Assembly: GCA_016793325.1 (NCBI GenBank)
Contig: JAEUKI010000043.1
Span: 1-64,000, forward strand
Direction of reading: 5' to 3'
Length of the DNA: 64,000 nucleotides
From: Myxococcales bacterium
GTDB lineage: Bacteria; Myxococcota_A; Polyangia; Polyangiales; Ga0077539
Under the pieces are notes generated by a model. It did no database searches, had not been told where the DNA came from, and was given only the letters and a program-made list of their open reading frames with translations. The position numbers were made by a program, and so were the translations under genes. This document shows positions 28,037-36,091 of the stretch, in pieces; position 1 is the stretch's first letter, and each line of letters starts with the position of its first letter.

Positions 28037-29380
28037 GTGAACGACCGACGAAAGAGCCCGCATGTCGGCGACCTCGTCGGAGGCAAGTACCAGCTGCTCA
28101 AGAAGATCGGCGAGGGCGGCCACGGCCGCGTGTACCGAGCGATCAACGTCCTGCTCGATCGCGAGGTCGCGATCAAGGTGTTGAAGCCCGAGTTCGTCGC
28201 CGACGAGGCGTCGAAGAAGCGGTTCTTTCGCGAGGCCAAGACCGCCAATCGCGTGCGCCACCCCAACGTCGTCGACGTGCTCGACGTCGGCGACAGCGAA
28301 GAGGGGCCATGGATGGTGCAAGAGCTGCTCGTCGGTGAGCCGCTCTCTGCGATGCTCGTGCGCGAGCGAGCGCTGCCCGTGGACAAGGCGATCGAGCTCC
28401 TGTTGCCGGCGCTCTCGGCGCTCGCGGTGGCGCACTCCAAGGGCATCGCGCACCGGGATTTCAAGCCAGAAAACGTGTTTCTCGTCCGCGGCGAAGGCGG
28501 CGTTCCGACGGCGAAGGTGCTCGACTTCGGGCTGTCGAAGTCGACCGTTCGCTTCGGCGCTGTCCGCGAGAGCGACAACATCACCGCCACCGGCGCGATC
28601 ATCGGCACGCCCGCGTACTTGTCGCCCGAGCGCGCGCGCACCGAGAGCAACGGCGACGTGCGCGGAGACGTGTGGGCCGTCGGCGTGGTCCTCTACGAGT
28701 GCACGACGGGCGCGCTGCCGTTCGTCGCGACGAACGTGCGCGACATGTTCGTCCGGATCTGCCGCGGAGATGTGATTCCGATCGAAGAGGTCCTTCCCGA
28801 CATCGACCCAACGTTCGCGGCCATCGTGATGCGCTGCCTCGAGTATCAACCCGAGGACAGGTTCGCTTCGGCTGCGGAGCTCGTCGAAGAGCTTCGTCGG
28901 TTCGTCGAACAGGATGACAGCTCGGGCGCACGTTCGGAGCCCCCGCCGCCGCAGGCCAACGTCCCGCCGATCGAACCGCCGCCCGACGAGCCCGAAATCG
29001 ATCACGCGACCGCGACGAGCGACGAGCCACCGGCGCTCGAGCAGCCGTCGAACGCGCTCTACGAGACGCCGCTCTCTGGCGAATCGAGCGCGCGCGCTTC
29101 GCAGTCGCCGCTGCCCACGACGACCGCGCGATCGGATCGGGAGGACGCCCGCCGAACCGCCGAGCGCGCTTCGACAAACGCCAACCGATCGCTCACCGTG
29201 CTGCTCGCGATCGCCGTGATCGCCCTGGTGGTTCAGTGGCGCGCGAATCGCTCGACGGACAACGCGCGATCGACCGCTGGCCCGGGAGCGACGCCCGCCG
29301 CGGTCGACGCGGCGCTGTCGCGCGCGACCGCCGACGCGGGGTCGACGAACGAAGACGCGCGGCGCGGCGCCGAGCCGTGA
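28037..29380 (+). CDS. membrane-anchored Ser/Thr protein kinase (Hanks type)
   Basis: The 447-residue product has an N-terminal kinase domain (about 15-285) with all main motifs: glycine loop IGEGGHGRV, ATP-binding Lys47 in VAIKVLK, catalytic HRDFKPEN (H139-R140-D141), DFG at 163-165, and GTPAYLSPERA. A Pro/Glu-rich linker leads to one membrane segment (SLTVLLAIAVIALVVQW, about 385-402) and a short Ala/Thr/Asp tail, so the kinase is cytoplasmic. There is no PASTA or other sensor domain. It starts with GTG and GGAGGG 10 bases upstream. The family phosphorylates Ser/Thr; targets are unknown. Confidence 0.93.
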   Translation: MNDRRKSPHVGDLVGGKYQLLKKIGEGGHGRVYRAINVLLDREVAIKVLKPEFVADEASKKRFFREAKTANRVRHPNVVDVLDVGDSEEGPWMVQELLVGEPLSAMLVRERALPVDKAIELLLPALSALAVAHSKGIAHRDFKPENVFLVRGEGGVPTAKVLDFGLSKSTVRFGAVRESDNITATGAIIGTPAYLSPERARTESNGDVRGDVWAVGVVLYECTTGALPFVATNVRDMFVRICRGDVIPIEEVLPDIDPTFAAIVMRCLEYQPEDRFASAAELVEELRRFVEQDDSSGARSEPPPPQANVPPIEPPPDEPEIDHATATSDEPPALEQPSNALYETPLSGESSARASQSPLPTTTARSDREDARRTAERASTNANRSLTVLLAIAVIALVVQWRANRSTDNARSTAGPGATPAAVDAALSRATADAGSTNEDARRGAEP

Positions 29381-29392
29381 CGCGAGGTTCTG

Positions 29393-29986
29393 TCAGAGAT
29401 ATCCCTCGAAATCGTACACGCGCGAGTCCCACTCGAGGCCCTCGAACAAGTGGTGGAGCACCGCGCCGTCGGTCACCGTGATCACGAGCGTCGCCTCGGG
29501 ATCGCTGTCGTCAGCGCCTTCGCCGCGGGGATGATTTCGTGGGTCTTCGATGGTCACCGACGCGATCGCGCCCTCGGCCGCGTCGACGAAGGCTGGGTAG
29601 TCGGTCGGGAGCGTGGCGGTGTAGCGCCCGTTCGACCGGCCCCAGCTCGCGTAGCGAGGCGGATCGCTCGCGTTTCGTGACGAGACGCTGGCGTACTCCT
29701 CGGGCGTGAGCTCGACCTCTTCGCCGTGCGCCATCGCGAGCCAGCGCTCCAACAGCGCCTTGCGAGGGTGAGACTTCGCGAGCGCGTGGGCCTTGTCGCG
29801 CACGGCGTTCGAGACGTCCCAGAGGTACTCTTCGCGGCACTTCCAGTACGAATCCGTGAGCGTCTGGAGCGCGATGTTCTTGCGGTCCTCGATCGCATAC
29901 ACGTCGGGGTGAACGATCGTGTACCGCGCTCGGAGGACCGGTCCGCGACGATTGATAACGCGCACACGAAAAAGGTCGCTGCCCAT
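29393..29986 (-). CDS. hypothetical protein
   Basis: The 197-residue product has no signal peptide. It contains a helical middle (YWKCREEYLWDVSNAVRDKA) and a C-terminal beta-rich part (EATLVITVTDGAVLHHLFEG). No family is recognised. A strong GAGGAGAG site precedes the ATG. It converges with the kinase gene (12 bp between stops) and is followed upstream, after 21 bp, by a lipoprotein gene on the same strand. Confidence 0.75.
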   Translation of the reverse strand: MGSDLFRVRVINRRGPVLRARYTIVHPDVYAIEDRKNIALQTLTDSYWKCREEYLWDVSNAVRDKAHALAKSHPRKALLERWLAMAHGEEVELTPEEYASVSSRNASDPPRYASWGRSNGRYTATLPTDYPAFVDAAEGAIASVTIEDPRNHPRGEGADDSDPEATLVITVTDGAVLHHLFEGLEWDSRVYDFEGYL

Positions 29987-30007
29987 CGTCGCTCTCCTCG
30001 GGTTCGC

Positions 30008-30610
30008 TCAGAGCCCGCTGCAATTGGCAGCAGAGAAGTCCGCGGCCATCCCAGGGACGCCCTCGGCGTTGCGGATCTGCCACCGAGGAGCGGGGTCGCT
30101 CTCGCCCATTCCAACGCAGGAAATCCGGCCCGAAATCGTCCGCGACGCCTCGGCGTACCCCGTCACGGTGACCGTGCACTGCGCGCCGCACTCGCCCGTC
30201 GCGACCGCGGCTCCTTCGCGGAGCGTGACGGTGCACGTCGTCGCGTTCGCTCCGAGGGCGCTCGGCGCGGTTCCGCCTCCGCCCGCGCCGCCGAGCTCGA
30301 GCGTCGCGCCGTTGGGATCGGTCGCCTTGAACGCCACTTCGAACGTCCTCGTCGCCCCCTCGCCGCTCACGCGGGATCGACACGAGAACACCCTCGGGTC
30401 GGGTCTCGGCATCGGCAACGCCGTGTTCACCGCGCGATGCACGGCGCGCTCGCAAGCCTCGGCGCTCGCGTCGCCGCCGTCATCCGCGGACGCGTCGGTC
30501 GCGACGCAGCGACGCGCGCTCCATCGAACGAGCCCCTCGGGACCTCCGTTGCACGCGACGAGCGCGAAGAGCCCCGCAACCAACAGCGATCGAACGCTAC
30601 GAAAGTTCAT
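30008..30610 (-). CDS. small lipoprotein
   Basis: The 200-residue product has a lipoprotein signal ending LFALVAC (Cys20), then Asp/Ala-rich residues and a beta-rich domain with an internal Gly run (LGGAGGGGTAPSALG) and four Cys (TCTVTLREG, GECGAQCTVTVTG) that may form disulfides. The function is unknown. It is the second gene from a likely three-gene run on this strand, starting with the large kinase gene (24 bp gap). Confidence 0.8.
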   Translation of the reverse strand: MNFRSVRSLLVAGLFALVACNGGPEGLVRWSARRCVATDASADDGGDASAEACERAVHRAVNTALPMPRPDPRVFSCRSRVSGEGATRTFEVAFKATDPNGATLELGGAGGGGTAPSALGANATTCTVTLREGAAVATGECGAQCTVTVTGYAEASRTISGRISCVGMGESDPAPRWQIRNAEGVPGMAADFSAANCSGL

Positions 30611-30634
30611 AGCGAACGAGCATAGCCCGTACGC

Positions 30635-33600
30635 TCACTTGAGGGCGTTGACCCAGCGCGTAAGAAAATCCCGCATGTTCGGCCGTCGCTGCGGGTCGAG
30701 CGCGCAGGACTCTTCGAGCAACGCCACGAGCGCCGCGCGCTCTTTGGCAGACCGCGGGAGCTGATCGACGGGCAAGTGCATGGTCCCGTGTCGAACGAGC
30801 ACCGTGGCGAGCTCGCTGCAGTCGTCGAGGTAGGGGTTGGTTCCTGTGAGCGACTCGAAGGCGACGACGCCGAGCGCGTACACGTCGAGCGCCGCGGAGA
30901 CCGCGCCGAGGCCGCGCGCGATTTCGGGCGCGAGGTAGCCGGGCGTACCGATGAGGGACTCTTCGGCCGTAGGCGACTCGGCGGGGTTCATCTCTGCGGC
31001 GATCCCCAGGTCGATCACGACCGCGCGGACGAACTGCGCGCGACCGAGGCTCTCGGCGGTCAGCTCGCCCTCGAGGCCGTCGAGCTGCACGAGGATGTTT
31101 CCCGGTTTGACGTCGCGATGAATGATCCCGCGCGAGTGCAAGTGCGCGAGGCCTCGCGCCGCGTCGCGCAGGATCAACTGCAGAAACCGCAGGTCGATCG
31201 GCCCCACCGCGCGCAAGATCGTCTCGAGCGACGCACCAGGAATCAACTCGACCGCGATGTACGCGCCCTCGTCCACGAACCCCGCGTCCACGAGCGACAC
31301 GACGTTCGGGTGAACCACGGACGCGAGCGTCGCCATCTCGCCCTCGAAGAGCTTTCGCGTCGTCTCAGCGTCGCCTCCCACGTAGCGATCCCACGGGAGG
31401 AGCTTCACGACGACGCGCTTTCCCGGCGCGGGACCTTCGGCGAGCCACGTGCTTGCCATCCCGCCCTCCGCCGCGCTGCCGAGGGGCCCGAGCACCTTGA
31501 GTCGCCCGATGAAGCGAACGCTCTCGGCCCGCGCGTCGCTGATCTGCGACGCTTGCGCGCGCACCGCGACGAGCGCCCTGGCGAGCGTCGCGCGAACAAC
31601 CGGGCCGATCACCGGGCCGCACGCGGTGGCGATCGCTTCGGAGAGCGCGCCGAGGTCCGCGACGTACTGCTCGACGATCTCTGCGCGCCGCGCGGCGTCG
31701 ACGAATTTCAGCGACGTGCTCGTGAGCGCGCGGTTGAGCTTGAGCGCTTTTTCTTCGAGCGTGTCTCCCGACGGAGCGCTCGCGGCGTGCTCGCTCGCGG
31801 TGAGCCCTTCGATCGCGTGCTCCCTCGCGCGCTTGAGCTTGTCCGCGATCGCGGCCACCGACGCGAGGTCGAACTTGGGCAGGCCCGACCAGTGAACCTC
31901 GGGCTTCTTTCCGTCGAGGTCCGTGAGGACCTTCGCGAGGTCGGCGGTGAGCGTCCCGACGCGACAGCGCGCGCCGCTGACGGACGCGAGGTCCGCGAGG
32001 TCCTTGGGCTCTGCGCGCTTGTTCTTCGCGAGCTTGTCGATCGAGAAGTAGAGCTTGTCGATCGCCTCGTGCGCGACGCCCTCGAGCGTCCTTCGCACGC
32101 GGTTGTGCAGCGGTAGCTCGCCGCCGCGCACGGCCATCCACGCGAGCGCCGAGAGCACCGCGCCGTCGCCGAGCGAGAGCGAGAGCGACTCGCACAGCTC
32201 GGTGAGCGTGCTGATCACGTATCGCTGCATCGCCGGCGATTTGACCGACGGATCGTCGGCGAGCCGCTCGAGCGTCTCGAGCACTTGCTCGCGCAAAACG
32301 CGCTCGCGATCCTGCGCTTGCGTCGTGTGCGGCTCGATCTTCGGGAGCACCGCCGCCGATCGCAACAGCCACCTTCGCCACGTGACGGTCGCGGGCGTCG
32401 GGCGACGGAGGCCCATCCACGTCGTGCGCAAGAGCTTGGCCCGCAGCGCCTCGGCGTACTCGAGCGCGGCGCGGCGCGCAGAGGGGTCGGCGATGCGCTC
32501 GGCGACGACGAGGACGTCACCGTCGATCACGAGGTCGAGGACCTCTTCGAGGACGATTCCTGCGCGCGTCGCTGCGCGCGGATGATCGAGGCCGACGGCC
32601 TTGAGCGCCGACGCGACGGACTGCTCGGTGTGCGCGACGAACTCTTCGACGGCGCCCGCGATCGACGGGTCTTCGGGCGCATCCGCGGCGCGCTTGGCGG
32701 CCTCGACGAGCAGCTGCCACGGAGAGAGCGAGCCTTCGTCTCCGACGCGCGCGATGAGCGCGTGCGCGCGATCGGACAGCTCGCTCTCGGCGGGAGACGC
32801 TGGGCGATACTGCTCGATCAACGCGCGGAGCGAGAGCGCGATGCCGCCTGCGGCGTGCGCGAGGTTCGGCGAGCGAACGGAGAGCTCCCTCAACGCGATG
32901 GCGAGCTGCGCCCACGTCTCGGGGCCGCCTCGCGCGGCGAGGGCGCGCGCGGACTCGGTCCACTTGTCGTCGATTCCGTCTGCTTGTTCGGGGAGCGCGA
33001 CGGCGAGCGCTGCGAGCTGCCACGGCTCGGTCTGCGTGTGGTCGAGCGCGGCGCGACGCTCGTTGAGGACATCGGGCGCGAGGAAGCTCAAGCACCCGAG
33101 CGCCGCGTGCGCGCGACGGCGGACGGTGAGCTCGCTCGTCGGCTCGAGCAGCGCTTGGAGCAGCGGCGCGACGCCGGGGAGCACGCCCGCGAGGCGGCCC
33201 GCCGCGCGCGCGGTGCGAGACCACACAGAGAACCGACCGTGCGCGATTCCCTTGGGAATCGCCTCGCGAACCGCGCGCAACGACGCCTCGGGCAACCCCT
33301 CGACGTACTGCGGGTTCGCGGCGAGCGCGGTCAACAAGCGCGAGGCGCGGAGGGCGGGTCGACCGACGCCATCGAAGCCCCATCGAAGCGCGTTGGGCCA
33401 CCACGGCATGCGCGCGAGCTCGGCGAGCGCGGGCTCGTAGGAGCCCGCGAGGTCAGCGTCGAGCAGCAGCAAATCGAGCAGCGATTCAGCGAAGGGCGCG
33501 AGCACTGGCGCCTCGGGATCGAGCGACGCGAGCGCGTGGAGCGCGGCGCTGCCCGAGTGCGCGGGGGTTCGCTCGAGGTACTTGCGGAGCGCGTTGGAGA

Positions 33601-34183
33601 GGATGTTGCGCTCCGCGGCCGTGGGCTCGGGCGCGCCGCGCGCGACGGCGGCCATCGACGCGCGAACGCCGCCGACGACGAGCGCGGGATCGATCGCGCC
33701 CTCGCGCGCGCGGGTCCACGCGCGCATCGCGCGAGCGAGCGCTGGAAGGACGTCCGTCGGCGCCGCGGCGGTGCGCTCGGGCCTGTGGGCGAGCGCGTCG
33801 AGCACCAAGAGAACCGCGGTCGCCGCCGCGGCCATCACGCGCGCATCGACGAAGGGAACGTCCTTCGGCGACGCCCACGACCACCATCGTTCGACCGAGT
33901 GCGCGCGCTCGTCCTCGTCGTGCGCGTTTGCGACGCCGACCCAAAACGACGCGACGGACTCGTCTTCGAGTCGATCGGTGAAGCGCAAGAGCGCGAGCGC
34001 TTGTTCGTCGAGCGACAGCGGCTCGATCGGCGCGGAGGGCGCGGCGGATCCGCGCGGGGGCCTTAGCGAAGCGCGCCCCTCGGGGCTCGGCGGGCGCGCC
34101 GTCGAGCGCACACCGCTGCGAAAGACCGGCTCATCCGGCGAGGCGTGCTCAGCTCCATCGCGTGGCGCGTCCGACGTTGTCAC
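30635..34183 (-). CDS. Ser/Thr kinase with long helical-repeat N-terminus, 1,182 aa
   Basis: The kinase domain is at the C-terminus (about 915-1180): ATP-binding Lys in VVVKLLPW, catalytic IIHRDVKPGNILV (about 1016-1027), VIDLGIA in place of DFG, and GTPGYLAPEIA. The glycine loop is irregular (GSAAEGGMASTW). The first 900 residues are helical repeats of HEAT or armadillo appearance. There is no membrane segment, so it is cytoplasmic. Most bacterial kinases of this type have the kinase domain first, so this order is unusual. The start is GTG at 34183. The DLG variant usually keeps activity. It is divergent from the GNAT gene with 61 bp between starts. Confidence 0.9.
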   Translation of the reverse strand: MTTSDAPRDGAEHASPDEPVFRSGVRSTARPPSPEGRASLRPPRGSAAPSAPIEPLSLDEQALALLRFTDRLEDESVASFWVGVANAHDEDERAHSVERWWSWASPKDVPFVDARVMAAAATAVLLVLDALAHRPERTAAAPTDVLPALARAMRAWTRAREGAIDPALVVGGVRASMAAVARGAPEPTAAERNILSNALRKYLERTPAHSGSAALHALASLDPEAPVLAPFAESLLDLLLLDADLAGSYEPALAELARMPWWPNALRWGFDGVGRPALRASRLLTALAANPQYVEGLPEASLRAVREAIPKGIAHGRFSVWSRTARAAGRLAGVLPGVAPLLQALLEPTSELTVRRRAHAALGCLSFLAPDVLNERRAALDHTQTEPWQLAALAVALPEQADGIDDKWTESARALAARGGPETWAQLAIALRELSVRSPNLAHAAGGIALSLRALIEQYRPASPAESELSDRAHALIARVGDEGSLSPWQLLVEAAKRAADAPEDPSIAGAVEEFVAHTEQSVASALKAVGLDHPRAATRAGIVLEEVLDLVIDGDVLVVAERIADPSARRAALEYAEALRAKLLRTTWMGLRRPTPATVTWRRWLLRSAAVLPKIEPHTTQAQDRERVLREQVLETLERLADDPSVKSPAMQRYVISTLTELCESLSLSLGDGAVLSALAWMAVRGGELPLHNRVRRTLEGVAHEAIDKLYFSIDKLAKNKRAEPKDLADLASVSGARCRVGTLTADLAKVLTDLDGKKPEVHWSGLPKFDLASVAAIADKLKRAREHAIEGLTASEHAASAPSGDTLEEKALKLNRALTSTSLKFVDAARRAEIVEQYVADLGALSEAIATACGPVIGPVVRATLARALVAVRAQASQISDARAESVRFIGRLKVLGPLGSAAEGGMASTWLAEGPAPGKRVVVKLLPWDRYVGGDAETTRKLFEGEMATLASVVHPNVVSLVDAGFVDEGAYIAVELIPGASLETILRAVGPIDLRFLQLILRDAARGLAHLHSRGIIHRDVKPGNILVQLDGLEGELTAESLGRAQFVRAVVIDLGIAAEMNPAESPTAEESLIGTPGYLAPEIARGLGAVSAALDVYALGVVAFESLTGTNPYLDDCSELATVLVRHGTMHLPVDQLPRSAKERAALVALLEESCALDPQRRPNMRDFLTRWVNALK

Positions 34184-34244
34184 AGGTCCCGAAACAGTAT
34201 CGCACGAACCGCGGTCGCGAATCGTTGTACTGTCGACGAGCGCA

Positions 34245-34784
34245 GTGTTTCGGATTCCCGTCGACGAGTCGCTCGATCTTGCGTTGCTCGAGCCCCGACA
34301 TGCGCCGCTGTTGTACGCGGTGGTCGACGAGAACCGAGCGCACCTACGTCGCTACCTTCCGTGGGTCGACGCCACGCGAAACGTGAACGACTCGGTGCTC
34401 TTCATTCAGGGCTGCCTCGAGCAGTTCGCCCGCGGGGTGTCGGTCAACGTGGGCATCTTCTCGCGCGGGCAGCTCGTTGGAATGAGCGGGACGCACACCG
34501 TTCAATGGGCCAATCGAAGGACCGAGCTCGGCTACTGGCTCTCGGAGCGATGGCAGGGCAAAGGGTTGATGACGCGCGCGGTGCGAGGGCTGGGGACGTA
34601 CTGCGTTCACTCGCTCGGGCTCAACCGACTCGAGATTCGCGCGGCGACGGACAACACGAGGTCGCGCAAGGTGGCCGAGCGGTTGGGGTTCAAGCTCGAG
34701 GGCGTGAGCAGGCAGGCCGAGTGGCTCTACGATCACTTCGTCGACCACGCGATCTACGGGATCCTCGCGAGCGAGTGGCGCTGA
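34245..34784 (+). CDS. GNAT-family N-acetyltransferase (RimJ/RimL type)
   Basis: The 179-residue product has the RimJ/RimL layout: LALLEPRHAPLLYAVVDENR, RRYLPWVD, then the acetyl-CoA region TELGYWLSERWQGKGLMTRA (QGKGLM is the Q/RxxGxG/A-type loop) and LNRLEIRAATDNTRSRKVAE with a C-terminal LGF. By family knowledge it acetylates N-terminal or other amino groups with acetyl-CoA. The GTG at 34245 gives the usual length and no other in-frame start fits as well. The stop is 4 bases before the palindromic element at 34789. Confidence 0.9.
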   Translation: MFRIPVDESLDLALLEPRHAPLLYAVVDENRAHLRRYLPWVDATRNVNDSVLFIQGCLEQFARGVSVNVGIFSRGQLVGMSGTHTVQWANRRTELGYWLSERWQGKGLMTRAVRGLGTYCVHSLGLNRLEIRAATDNTRSRKVAERLGFKLEGVSRQAEWLYDHFVDHAIYGILASEWR

Positions 34785-34788
34785 GCCC

Positions 34789-34981
34789 CCCGGGGACGGT
34801 GCTCTGATCCTCACGTTTGCAATCGGCCGCATCCTCGTCCTCGCGGATCCATGTAGGACATAGAGGGTATTTGACATAAGGCTCAGCGGCTTATGTCAGA
34901 CACCCTCTAGATCCTGTATAGAAATCCCGCAGTGGCGATCGAGCCAATTGCAAACGTGAGGATCAGAGCACCGTCCCCGGG
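34789..34981. repeat. 193-bp palindromic element between convergent genes
   Basis: The outer arms 34789-34823 and 34947-34981 are a perfect 35-bp inverted repeat (contains GGGGACGGTGCTCTGATCC). Inner arms TGACATAAG/CTTATGTCA (34872-34880, 34890-34898) and TAGAGGGT/ACCCTCTA (34861-34868, 34902-34909) form a hairpin; the 37 bases between inner and outer arms are collinear but diverged. The whole is symmetrical around 34885, so it reads as two head-to-head copies of one unit. The right end runs into the 3' end of the citrate synthase-like gene and supplies its last codons and stop. Such head-to-head GC-rich units resemble REP/BIME elements; no transposase is nearby. Confidence 0.85.
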
Positions 34982-36060
34982 AGGGCCCGCTGCGAGGGGC
35001 CGCTGTACTCGTTGTCGGGGCGCACGAGGCGGCCCTCGGCGCGCACCTCGGCCCAGTGCGCGAGCCACCCGCACGCGATGCCCAACACGAACGCGGCGAC
35101 GTAGCGACTCGGGTCGACGCCGAGCGTCCCGAGCAAGGCCGCGCCGTACAAATCGATGTTCGGGTGCACGCCCTTTGGCGCGAAGAGCGGCGTCGCCGCG
35201 GTGGCCACGGCTTCACACGTCTCGAGCAGCGGCGCGTGTCCCATCGCCCGCATCGCCGCGCGCAGCGGAGGAACCCTCGGGTCCGCGACCTTGTACACGC
35301 GGTGCCCGAAGCCCGGCAGCCGCTCTTTTGCCGCGTGCTTCGCGCGCACGAACGCCGCTGGATCGCCGTGCGCTTGCGCCGCTTCGAGCATCGCCCGCGC
35401 TTGCGCCGTCGCGCCTCCGTGTCGCTCGCCCGAGAGCGTCGCGCACGCTGCAGAGAGCGAGGGTCCCGCGTTGGCTCCCGCGCTCGCGGCGACGCGACAC
35501 GCGAAGGTCGACGCGCTCAGGCCGTGCTCGCTCTCGAGGTTGAGCAGCACTTCGAGCGCGCGCAGCGAAGCGTCGTCGAGTCGGTTCGCGCCGAGCGCCG
35601 CGAGCGAGCGCCGCGCGTAGCTCCATTGCGCAGGCGGCGGCGCAAACCCCGCCACCGCCGCGACCACACTCGGGACACGCCCGAGCACCCGCGCGCAACG
35701 CTCTGCTACAGGAGCCGCGCGCGCCGTCGCGTCCTCCGCGAGCACCATCGCAGCGCTGAGCGCGTCCGCTTCGGAGCGCCCCTCTCGCAACGATCGCGCG
35801 ATCGAACGATCGTGCTCGGTCAGCTCGGCGCCCGCGCGAATCGACGCAGCGAAGCGCTCGCGATCGGCTGAGCCCGAAGGCAGCTCCCCGTGCAACACGA
35901 GGAACGCGACGTCTTCGTACGGCAGCCGCTCGGCGAGCTCTTGCAGCAAGTAGCCGCGAATGAGCGCGCGACCTGCGAGGCCGTCGACGTGCGCGATCGC
36001 GGTTCGCGCGACGAGAACCCCTTCGAGGCTTCCATCGGTCGGTGCCACCAACGATGCCAT
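34963..36060 (-). CDS. citrate synthase-like protein
   Basis: The 365-residue product has citrate/2-methylcitrate synthase motifs: VDGLAGRALIRGYLLQELAE near the start, the His regions SEHGLSAST and GERHGGA, GFGHRVYK (about 249-256), and HPNIDLYGAALLGTLG (about 297-312) where the catalytic Asp lies. These match the catalytic His-His-Asp set. The family condenses acyl-CoA with oxaloacetate. The C-terminus is slightly shortened: after SGPSQRALPG it ends in GTVL from the palindromic element instead of the usual Tyr-Val-Pro tail. Substrate choice between acetyl-CoA and propionyl-CoA cannot be read from sequence. Confidence 0.85.
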   Translation of the reverse strand: MASLVAPTDGSLEGVLVARTAIAHVDGLAGRALIRGYLLQELAERLPYEDVAFLVLHGELPSGSADRERFAASIRAGAELTEHDRSIARSLREGRSEADALSAAMVLAEDATARAAPVAERCARVLGRVPSVVAAVAGFAPPPAQWSYARRSLAALGANRLDDASLRALEVLLNLESEHGLSASTFACRVAASAGANAGPSLSAACATLSGERHGGATAQARAMLEAAQAHGDPAAFVRAKHAAKERLPGFGHRVYKVADPRVPPLRAAMRAMGHAPLLETCEAVATAATPLFAPKGVHPNIDLYGAALLGTLGVDPSRYVAAFVLGIACGWLAHWAEVRAEGRLVRPDNEYSGPSQRALPGTVL

Positions 36061-36091
36061 GACGACGCCGAGCCTAGCGCGAGTGCATCGC

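Noticed and set aside
34896..35216. 106-codon minus-strand frame through the palindromic element
   Set aside because: It lies in another frame of the citrate synthase-like gene and the element, without motifs.
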